Shown piece by piece: positions 1 through 5,472 of a stretch of DNA of 5,472 nt. The DNA lies in assembly GCA_029882725.1 (NCBI GenBank), contig JAOUKG010000239.1:1-5472 (forward strand), read 5' to 3'. The notes below the pieces were generated by a model. The model worked only from the letters and a program-made list of their open reading frames with translations, was not told the DNA's origin and did no database searches. Positions within the stretch are counted from its first letter, which is position 1. Each line of letters starts with the position of its first letter. Source of the DNA: Cyclobacteriaceae bacterium (lineage in GTDB: Bacteria; Bacteroidota; Bacteroidia; Cytophagales; Cyclobacteriaceae). Made by a program: the position numbers and the translations under genes.

Positions 1-1
1 C

Positions 2-529
2 CAGAGACTCATTCGTTTTATGCCTAAGGTAGTTATAGCAGTAGTTCCCGGATGGGCAGTTGGAGGCGGGCTCAGCCTTCATGTAGTTTGTGATCTCACA
101 CTGGCTAGTAAAGAGCACGCCATTTTCAAGCAAACCGATGCCGATGTAACCAGTTTTGACGGTGGATATGGGTCGGCTTATCTGGCAAAAATGGTAGGGC
201 AAAAACGAGCAAGGGAGATTTTCTTTTTAGGGCGAAATTACTCTGCGCAAGAAGCTTTTGACATGGGCATGGTCAATGCGGTAATTCCTCATGAGGAGTT
301 GGAAAATACCGCCTGGCAATGGGCACAGGAAATTCTGGAGAAATCTCCTACATCAATAAAAATGCTGAAATTTGCCTTTAATTTAACCGATGACGGAATG
401 GTAGGACAACAAGTATTTGCGGGAGAAGCCACACGTTTAGCTTACATGACAGACGAAGCCAAAGAGGGAAGAAATGCCTTTCTTGAAAAGCGGAAGCCTG
501 ATTTTAAGGATATAAAATGGATTCCATAA
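2..529 (+). CDS. menB: 1,4-dihydroxy-2-naphthoyl-CoA synthase (MenB), 3' part only
   Basis: MenB is a cytoplasmic crotonase-superfamily enzyme that closes the ring of o-succinylbenzoyl-CoA to give 1,4-dihydroxy-2-naphthoyl-CoA in menaquinone synthesis. The frame is open from base 2, so the gene enters from outside the window. The ATG at 20 is an internal Met (RFMPK), not the start. About 175 residues are present, and roughly 100 are missing compared with the usual length. MenB-specific blocks are clear: GWAVGGG (oxyanion-hole region, 50-70), QTDADVTSFDGGYGSAYLA (from 134), VGQKRAREIFFLG, and the C-terminal GEATRLAYMTDEAKEGR then EKRKPDF. The Asp after QT (codon 137-139) is the residue that marks bicarbonate-independent MenB enzymes, whereas E. 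coli has Gly there. Two usually conserved positions differ: Leu (71-73) replaces the His that normally follows GGG, and Thr (149-151) replaces Gly in DVGSFDGG. Other crotonases such as enoyl-CoA hydratase fit less well. No other men gene is visible. Confidence 0.95.
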   Translation, partial: QRLIRFMPKVVIAVVPGWAVGGGLSLHVVCDLTLASKEHAIFKQTDADVTSFDGGYGSAYLAKMVGQKRAREIFFLGRNYSAQEAFDMGMVNAVIPHEELENTAWQWAQEILEKSPTSIKMLKFAFNLTDDGMVGQQVFAGEATRLAYMTDEAKEGRNAFLEKRKPDFKDIKWIP

Positions 530-555
530 CTATCTTTTTTCGAGATAGTTATGGA
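523..555 (+). terminator. Hairpin overlapping the menB stop codon, possible terminator
   Basis: Bases 523-535 pair perfectly with 543-555 (13 bp) around a 7-base T-rich loop (536-542). The stop codon TAA at 527-529 lies inside the left arm. The position immediately at the gene end suggests a 3'-end hairpin for menB. The stem is AT-rich and no uninterrupted T-tract follows it. There is only a T-rich patch from about 563 (TTTCTAATTT) and an A6-G-T6 run at 573-585, so it may be a weak terminator or an RNA-stabilising 3' structure rather than a classic one. Confidence 0.5.
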
Positions 556-906
556 GAATCGGTTTCTAATTTAAAAAAGTTTTTTACATCGGAAACTTAT
601 GAAAAACAGCATATCTTAATCAAAATAGAAATTTTAGAAGACCTTCAAATTAATATATGTACAGAAATATTACATATATTTCTGCGTTTCTTTTTAAACC
701 TTATAACTCTAATATAAAGTGGCATCTTGAAAAATTTGAATCGCATTTATTACAAATGAAAACGTTCTCAATAGTACAACTGCCTTTTGAAGGCATAATT
801 ACCTGTTATCGAAAAAAATATCGTCGAGAATATATAAATAGTACAATTAAATTTTTATAAAAAAACCTTCAAACATATTAAATAAAAAATAATAATTATG
901 TTATTT
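556..906. other. AT-rich intergenic stretch, no supported gene
   Basis: This stretch is much richer in A and T than the flanking genes. The short open frames here (about 66 residues, 517-717 and 657-860) are unlikely to be genes. The first begins inside the end of menB, and both encode low-complexity Ile/Phe/Lys/Asn-rich peptides with no recognisable domain. I see no tRNA or rRNA and no known riboswitch. It holds the hairpin at 662-684 (separate entry) and a 6-bp hairpin at 781-795 (TGCCTT, loop TTG, AAGGCA) without a T-tract. A nine-base word, ACCTTCAAA, occurs twice (near 641 and 865), which could be chance in such sequence. An untranslated RNA cannot be excluded. Confidence 0.55.
662..695 (+). 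terminator. Terminator-like hairpin with T-rich tail
   Basis: CAGAAATAT (662-670) pairs perfectly with ATATTTCTG (676-684) around the 5-base loop TACAT. A T-rich tail follows at 687-695 (TTTCTTTTT). This is the arrangement of an intrinsic terminator, though the stem is short and AT-rich. It could stop transcription that reads through the hairpin at the menB stop codon, or end an unseen small RNA. No TAnnTTTG promoter was found between it and menB, so the read-through role is favoured. Confidence 0.4.
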
Positions 907-938
907 TTTGAGTATAAATTCAGTTAAACATACATTTG
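907..938 (+). promoter_or_regulatory. Bacteroidota-type promoter for the thioredoxin-like/transducer pair
   Basis: A TTTG at 907-910 (-33 element) and TACATTTG at 931-938 (exact match to the -7 consensus TAnnTTTG) are separated by 20 bases, the spacing known for the primary sigma factor of Bacteroides and Flavobacterium. Transcription would begin near 943-946, leaving an A/T-rich leader of about 55 bases before the ATG at 1000. A second TAnnTTTG match (TAATTTTG, 984-991) lies just before the gene but lacks a -33 partner. Confidence 0.6.
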
Positions 939-999
939 TATTATTTACTTTATTTTAATAAATAGTGCTTTAGGATTAACGTCTAATTTTGTGCCTGAA

Positions 1000-1635
1000 A
1001 TGAAAAAAAAGATAATCGCATTTTCTTTATTCTTTGCTTCCACACTTTTTGTTATAGGGTATATATTCTGGGTAACTGAGGTTCAGTTTATTACTCCCAC
1101 TGAAATACCAAATAATTATGTGAAAGTAAAAGTCATGGATACTATTAATTTAGCATCCGTTTTGGGAGCATCTAATGGTAAACCTACATTTTTACATTAT
1201 TATAATCCCTACTGTCCCTGTTCAAAATTCAATTATAATTACTATCAATCTCTTGTAGAAAAATACGAGAAAGATTTTAACATGTATTTGGTGATTCGTG
1301 AGATGGACAGTGATGTACTGGAAGACATAGAAGAAACCATAACCGTGAAAACCACCCTAATTATAGATAAAGGGGGTAAAATAGCTAAAGAAACAGGAGT
1401 CTATGCAACACCTCAAGCTGTATTGCTTAACCCCGACCACACTTTATATTACAGAGGAAATTATAACCGAACCCGATACTGTACAGTTGAAAATTCAAAT
1501 TATGCCGAAATGGCAATGGACTCACTCCTTATGGACAGGCCATCACCAGATTTTGGTTATTTTGCGGAAACGGCTTACGGATGTAGTTTAGAAAAAGAGA
1601 GAGAATTTTATCAAGTCTTACTCAACATATATTAA
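1000..1635 (+). CDS. Membrane-anchored thioredoxin-fold protein with CPC motif (DUF6436-like)
   Basis: The protein has 211 residues from the ATG at 1000. A GTG at 991 would add three residues, but it coincides with a promoter-like TAATTTTG, and the ATG begins a better MKKK signal. Residues 5-25 form one hydrophobic helix (signal anchor or uncleaved signal), placing the rest in the periplasm. Residues 62-82 carry the redox site NPYCPCSKFN (Cys72, Cys74), preceded by a beta strand (PTFLHYY) as in thioredoxin folds. Residues 133-143 (GVYATPQAVLL) hold the Thr-Pro expected for the thioredoxin cis-proline loop, followed by LYYRGNYNRTRYC. Two further cysteines are present, 161 and 195 (YGCSL). The CxC site differs from the CxxC of thioredoxins and the CxxxC of Sco copper chaperones. 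From memory the pattern resembles proteins labelled DUF6436, whose function is not known to me. It is probably cotranscribed with the transducer 26 bp downstream. A thiol oxidoreductase, a metal chaperone or a redox sensor are all possible. Confidence 0.75.
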   Translation: MKKKIIAFSLFFASTLFVIGYIFWVTEVQFITPTEIPNNYVKVKVMDTINLASVLGASNGKPTFLHYYNPYCPCSKFNYNYYQSLVEKYEKDFNMYLVIREMDSDVLEDIEETITVKTTLIIDKGGKIAKETGVYATPQAVLLNPDHTLYYRGNYNRTRYCTVENSNYAEMAMDSLLMDRPSPDFGYFAETAYGCSLEKEREFYQVLLNIY

Positions 1636-1661
1636 ATAAAAAACAACTAAAAACAACAAAA

Positions 1662-2984
1662 GTGAAAATCTCACCAGAAGAAAAAAAGAATTTAAGAGCC
1701 ACCAATAAAGCTTTTTTTGACGTTGAAAGAAAAAAAATGGACAAGATTTTGTTCATTCTTTTAGCTGCCTATTTCGTATTTGGACTTTTTATTGCACTTT
1801 ACTACGATACTTGGTTTATGGCCATCGGAGTAGGTGGATTGATTACTGCTACCATTGTTATCGCATGGAAGCTATTTCCCAATTCTACCATTTATCAATA
1901 CATAGCCAGTGGATTGTTTGGAATTTACCTCGGACAGATGATCTACCAAATGCATGGATTATTTGAAATGCACTTTTTCTTCTTCGTTGGTTCTGCCATT
2001 TTAATTGGCTACCAAAATTGGAAATTACAGCTTCCGTTTGTCTTGGTCGCTGCAGTACACCATTCTACTTTTGCCTATTTACAATTTGTTCAAGGAATGG
2101 ATAAGGTATATTTCAGTCAAGTAAATTGGACTGTAGAAACTTTTGCATTTCACATGATCCTGGTTGTGGTTGTTGCTGTATTAAATGGCATGTGGGCCTA
2201 CCAGGGAGAGGAAAGAACTTTTGATATATTGAAAGTAAACTCAACACTTTCTTCAAAAGAAAAAATTGAAGAGGTCTTAAGAATTGCAAAAGAATCTGCA
2301 GAAGAATTATTGAGCAACAGTGAAAGAAATACCGAAATTGGTAAAAATCTTTCAGATAAGGCCACAAGCCAGGCTGCCTCTTTAGAGGAAATCTCTTCCA
2401 GTATGGAGGAAATTACCTCCAATATTGAAGCCAGTACCAGCAATGCTCGTGAATCAGAGAATATAGCTATACTCACAGAAAAGAAGATGAAAGAATCTAA
2501 CGATTCTGTTGAAAGCACGGTAAGCATAATGAAAACAATGGCCAACAAAATTATGTTGATTGATGAAATTGCCAGACAAACCAATTTATTGGCTCTGAAT
2601 GCCGCTGTTGAAGCTGCAAGGGCCGGGCAACAGGGTAAAGGTTTTGCGGTTGTAGCTTCTGAAGTGAGAAAACTAGCTGAGCGGAGTCAGGGATTGGCCA
2701 GTGAAATCAATGATCTGTCGAGAAACAGCCAGGAAATTGCTGAAAAACTTAATACACAGTTTAGTGAATTGGTACCCAACTTTGAAAAGTCTCTAAATCT
2801 AATAAGAGAAATTTACAATGCTTCCAAAGAACAATCTTCAGGAGTGGATCAAATCAATAATTCAATTTCTGAACTTAATAGAGTTTCGCAAGAAAACGTA
2901 AGTGATTTTGAACAAATTGTACACAATGCCGATGTTGTTCAAAACAAAGCATTGGAATTAAAAGATGTTATTGAAGACGTATAG
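1662..2984 (+). CDS. Methyl-accepting chemotaxis-type transducer with six-helix histidine-bearing membrane sensor
   Basis: This 440-residue protein starts at GTG 1662 after an A-rich leader; a later ATG at 1737 (Met26) would remove only the charged N-terminus. Six hydrophobic helices lie at about 29-48, 51-72, 76-97, 103-118, 122-143 and 158-180, with no large periplasmic domain. They carry His98, Glu102, His104 (HGLFEMHF), His133-His134 and His164, a pattern I recall from membrane sensors of some chemoreceptors and histidine kinases (EMHF/HH type). No HAMP domain is seen. Residues 190-440 form the cytoplasmic coiled-coil signalling hairpin. Its first methylation-type helix has Glu pairs at 242-243 and 249-250, seven residues apart. 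The tip is DEIARQTNLLALNAAVEAAR (301-320), followed by GKGFAVVASEVRKLAERS. Aligned by recall with E. coli Tsr, each arm lacks one heptad near the tip, which fits the 34-heptad class. It should signal to CheA/CheW, for which no genes are in view. There is no C-terminal CheR-binding pentapeptide. Confidence 0.92.
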   Translation: MKISPEEKKNLRATNKAFFDVERKKMDKILFILLAAYFVFGLFIALYYDTWFMAIGVGGLITATIVIAWKLFPNSTIYQYIASGLFGIYLGQMIYQMHGLFEMHFFFFVGSAILIGYQNWKLQLPFVLVAAVHHSTFAYLQFVQGMDKVYFSQVNWTVETFAFHMILVVVVAVLNGMWAYQGEERTFDILKVNSTLSSKEKIEEVLRIAKESAEELLSNSERNTEIGKNLSDKATSQAASLEEISSSMEEITSNIEASTSNARESENIAILTEKKMKESNDSVESTVSIMKTMANKIMLIDEIARQTNLLALNAAVEAARAGQQGKGFAVVASEVRKLAERSQGLASEINDLSRNSQEIAEKLNTQFSELVPNFEKSLNLIREIYNASKEQSSGVDQINNSISELNRVSQENVSDFEQIVHNADVVQNKALELKDVIEDV

Positions 2985-2991
2985 ACGTATA
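2976..2991. repeat. Tandem 8-bp duplication across the stop codon
   Basis: GACGTATA occurs twice back to back (2976-2983, 2984-2991) and contains the TAG stop (2982-2984) of the transducer gene. With a single copy the protein would end at the same Val with TAA instead, so the duplication is silent for the protein. Confidence 0.8.
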
Positions 2992-2998
2992 AATAAAC

Positions 2999-3060
2999 AA
3001 TACACAAAAAATGTTGTAGATGCACACGGCCGTGTGTCTCTACAACATTTTTTGTGTATT
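2999..3060. terminator. 62-bp near-perfect palindrome: bidirectional terminator, possible REP-like element
   Basis: Bases 2999-3020 pair without error with 3039-3060 (22 bp). After one mismatch (3021/3038) and one G-T pair (3022/3037), the centre CACACGGCCGTGTG (3023-3036) is a perfect palindrome. Each strand reads as a GC-containing stem (TTGTAGA...TCTACAA) followed by CATTTTTTGTGT, so both strands present a hairpin with a T6 tract. It begins 15 bp after the transducer stop and ends 6 bp before the stop of the convergent permease gene, which is the expected place for a shared terminator. The TAGA...TCTCTA palindrome around CGGCCG also resembles dispersed palindromic repeats I recall from Bacteroidota and cyanobacterial genomes. 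Copy number cannot be judged from one window. Confidence 0.85.
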
Positions 3061-3066
3061 AAATCA

Positions 3067-5430
3067 TCATTCATTTTTTAATGAATGTGCCGGGTTTGCA
3101 TGTGCCGCTTTATAGGCCTGATTTGAAACAATCAACAAGGCAAAAACCAAAGACAATATTCCAACCAACGGATATATCCACCAGTTAATAGTGGTGCGTA
3201 ATGGATATCGCTCCAAATACTGATTCATCATCCAATAGCCCATGGGGGCAGATAATATAAAGGAAATCACTATTAACCTGGCAAAATCACGAGACATCAG
3301 TGTAACAAGTCCTACTACAGAAGCCCCTAACACTTTTCGGATTCCTATTTCCTTTGTTCTTTGTTCTGCCATAAATGAAGCAAGACCAAACAAACCTAAT
3401 CCTGTGATTAATATCGCTAATACAGAAAATACCCCGGCCAATTGTTGAGTCATATTGATAGTTTCAAACTTTTTTTGAAAATCCTCATCCATAAACTTAT
3501 AATCAAAAGGGTAAGCAGGGTTGTACTTTTCAAATATTCCCTGAACAACGGAAAGTGATCCACTCAAATCCTGACCTCTTTTCAACCTTATAGTGATATA
3601 CCCTCCCCAATCATCTAATTTCATAAACATGGGTTTTACATTTTCATATAGGGAACCCATCAACACATTATCTACCACTCCAATTAGTTTGAATTTACTT
3701 CCCCACAAATCCAATTCGGTGCCAATGGGATTTTCAATACCCATCACATCTATAGCTGCTTTATTGACCACAAGTGCAGCCGTATCTGTTTTAAAATCTT
3801 TCGAAAAATCTCGACCTTCTAAAACTTTAATACCCATGGTTTCCGCATAATCGTATTCACAAGTAATTGTAGTAAATAACACCCTCAAATCTTCTGGTTT
3901 TCCAGGCCATCCTAAAAAATTATTTGAATTTATATTAGTAATCGAACTATTGGAACGGGTCATAGCCTCTATAGCCCCGGAATTTTGCAACTCCAATTTT
4001 AACACATCATAATTTTTCTTTAGCTCATCAGTTAGTTCAACTGCTATCAGGTTTTCTTGTTCATACCCCAACTCCCTGTCCTTCACCATTTCTATTTGCC
4101 TATAAATCACCACAGTTCCAATCATCAGAAAAATTGAAAAGGCAAACTGTAAAACCACAAGCACTTTACGAGGGGTACTTCCACTCTTTCCTACATTCAC
4201 TTTCCCTTTTAAAGTCTGTGCAGGCTGAAATGAACTGAGATAAAATGCCGGATAAGCACCTGAAATCAATCCTGTAAATACAATTAAACCAAAAGATAAA
4301 AGAAGAAACGAACCAGAGCTATAATCAATAAACAACTCTTTACTTACTAATGTATTGTACATTGGAAGTGCAATTGCAGACATCAGTAAACTGAAAGAAA
4401 AAGCTATTAAAGAAATCAAAACCGATTCCCCCAGAAAGTACACTATTATCTCTCCCCTGCTTGACCCAATACTCTTTCTTATGCCTACTTCTTTCGCCCT
4501 TTTTTCGGAACGTGCCGTTGCTAAATTCATAAAATTAATACAGGCAATAACTAAAATAAAAATGGCGATAACAGAAAATAATTTCACATAATCGATCATT
4601 CCTCCACTTGCTATACCGTTTTCAAAATTAGAATTTAACCTCCAATCGTCCATAGGGTGAATAAATAGTTTCTGGTGCATTTCATCCTCGCCATTTTTTG
4701 CAAGCATATCTTCCACCCCTTTTGTGATATCTTCTTTATAAATTGGATCATCAACTTCTATAAATACCTGAAAAGAATAGTTCCCCCAGTTATCTGTATT
4801 TTCCAATACCCACTCATCGGTTGTTTCATAAAGTTTCCAGGGAAGTAAAAACTTAAATTCAAATGAGGAATTACCCGGCAGATCCTTCAATACTCCTGTT
4901 ACTTTCAAATCTTCCTGATCATTCAACCGTATCATTTTTCCGATAGGATCTTCATCCCTGAAAAAAGATTGGGCCAGGGATTCCGTAATAACAATAGAAT
5001 AAGGCTCATCCAGTATTAAAGATCTATCTCCACTTATCAGAGGAAATTCAAACATCTCAAGAAACTCCTCACTTACATAGTTTCCCTGTTGTTTCAACCT
5101 TTTATCTCCTACAGTTAATAGTTGTTCTCCATCCCAACTAACCGTAGAGGAATTGATGATATGATGATTTGCCGATTTCATAGCGGGATAAGTTGGAAGA
5201 GGCACTGATCTCCAGGTATTAATTTTACCATCAAACTCGGCATTTACCCAAACCTGGTAGAGCTTATCGTGTTTTGGAATGAATTTGTCAAAATTCAACT
5301 CATCCTGCACCCATAATAGAATAAGTAAACTACATGCAATACCAATGGCGAGTCCAAAAATATTGATGAATGAATACAACCTGTTTTTAAAAAGGTTTCG
5401 AACTACTGACTGGAAAAAGTTTTTAAGCAT
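3067..5430 (-). CDS. ABC transporter permease, tandem FtsX/MacB-type
   Basis: This complete 787-residue inner-membrane protein has the architecture of Bacteroidota tandem FtsX permeases. A first helix at about 20-41 (FGLAIGIACSLLILLW) is followed by a periplasmic MacB-type core domain to about 280. The first FtsX domain has three helices at about 283-303, 330-355 and 370-395, with the cytoplasmic motif KEVGIRKSIG at about 313-322 and AYPAFYLSSF after the last helix. A fifth helix lies at about 424-446, then a second periplasmic domain. The second FtsX domain has helices at about 664-687, 716-740 and 750-772 with KEIGIRKVLGAS (693-704). The C-terminus NPAHSLKNE is typical. Such permeases pair with a LolD/MacB-like ATPase and act by mechanotransmission, exporting peptides, lipoproteins or drugs, or working on the envelope; the substrate cannot be read here. 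The ATPase gene is not in the window but may lie beyond 5472, upstream of this gene. The ATG at 5430 begins the usual MLKNFF leader. Only 42 bases upstream are visible, with no Shine-Dalgarno site or clear promoter. Confidence 0.93.
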   Translation of the reverse strand: MLKNFFQSVVRNLFKNRLYSFINIFGLAIGIACSLLILLWVQDELNFDKFIPKHDKLYQVWVNAEFDGKINTWRSVPLPTYPAMKSANHHIINSSTVSWDGEQLLTVGDKRLKQQGNYVSEEFLEMFEFPLISGDRSLILDEPYSIVITESLAQSFFRDEDPIGKMIRLNDQEDLKVTGVLKDLPGNSSFEFKFLLPWKLYETTDEWVLENTDNWGNYSFQVFIEVDDPIYKEDITKGVEDMLAKNGEDEMHQKLFIHPMDDWRLNSNFENGIASGGMIDYVKLFSVIAIFILVIACINFMNLATARSEKRAKEVGIRKSIGSSRGEIIVYFLGESVLISLIAFSFSLLMSAIALPMYNTLVSKELFIDYSSGSFLLLSFGLIVFTGLISGAYPAFYLSSFQPAQTLKGKVNVGKSGSTPRKVLVVLQFAFSIFLMIGTVVIYRQIEMVKDRELGYEQENLIAVELTDELKKNYDVLKLELQNSGAIEAMTRSNSSITNINSNNFLGWPGKPEDLRVLFTTITCEYDYAETMGIKVLEGRDFSKDFKTDTAALVVNKAAIDVMGIENPIGTELDLWGSKFKLIGVVDNVLMGSLYENVKPMFMKLDDWGGYITIRLKRGQDLSGSLSVVQGIFEKYNPAYPFDYKFMDEDFQKKFETINMTQQLAGVFSVLAILITGLGLFGLASFMAEQRTKEIGIRKVLGASVVGLVTLMSRDFARLIVISFILSAPMGYWMMNQYLERYPLRTTINWWIYPLVGILSLVFALLIVSNQAYKAAHANPAHSLKNE

Positions 5431-5472
5431 AGGAAATTAAATTATATTGAAACTAAATGACTGAGTACAAGG

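Noticed and set aside
517..860. Short + strand open frames of about 66 residues after menB
   Set aside because: The first overlaps the menB end and the terminal hairpin, both are low-complexity products of AT-rich DNA, and neither has a promoter, leader or recognisable domain.
530..999. CRISPR array, tRNA or insertion-sequence remnant in the intergenic gap
   Set aside because: No spaced direct repeats, no cloverleaf and no transposase fragments or terminal repeats were found.
2113..2584. Minus-strand open frames opposite the transducer gene
   Set aside because: They are mirror images of the coiled-coil and membrane coding sequence, which is unambiguously coding on the + strand.
3068..3087. 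8-bp hairpin (CATTCATT, loop TTTT, AATGAATG) at the end of the permease gene
   Set aside because: It lies within the last codons, is AT-rich and lacks a T-tract in the direction of permease transcription; the neighbouring 62-bp palindrome explains termination far better.
3242..4591. Plus-strand open frames inside the permease gene
   Set aside because: They are shadows of the conserved FtsX reading frame and show no domain of their own.
5431..5472. Possible promoter for the permease on the minus strand
   Set aside because: Only partial matches to TAnnTTTG (such as TAGTTTCA) are present and the TTG spacing is wrong; too little upstream sequence is available to judge.

Overview
The window looks like part of a Bacteroidota chromosome (Cytophagia or Flavobacteriia type; the genus cannot be told from this). 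The evidence is AT-rich DNA, A-rich leaders without clear Shine-Dalgarno sites, a TTG-N20-TAnnTTTG promoter of the Bacteroidota housekeeping type, and a tandem FtsX permease of about 790 residues typical of the phylum. The species likely makes menaquinone, because the left edge carries the end of menB.

Layout: (1) 2-529 (+), the last 175 codons of menB, whose stop codon lies inside a 13-bp hairpin. (2) 530-999, a 470-bp very AT-rich gap with no convincing gene. It holds a second terminator-like hairpin (662-695) and a good promoter (907-938). (3) 1000-1635 (+), a membrane-anchored thioredoxin-fold protein with a CPC motif. (4) 1662-2984 (+), a methyl-accepting chemotaxis-type transducer whose sensor is a six-helix, histidine-bearing membrane domain. 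The 26-bp spacing and lack of any terminator suggest that 3 and 4 form one transcript from the 907-938 promoter. (5) 2999-3060, a 62-bp near-perfect palindrome between two convergent genes, acting as a two-way terminator and possibly a REP-like repeat. (6) 3067-5430 (-), a complete MacB/FtsX-type ABC permease with no ATPase gene in view.

The most interesting part is the pair at 1000-2984. An envelope thiol-redox or metal-handling protein is encoded directly before a receptor whose sensor has several histidines in or near membrane helices. A joint redox, metal or heme sensing role is a reasonable guess but is not shown by the sequence. The rest (menB, FtsX permease) appears to be ordinary Bacteroidota gene content.
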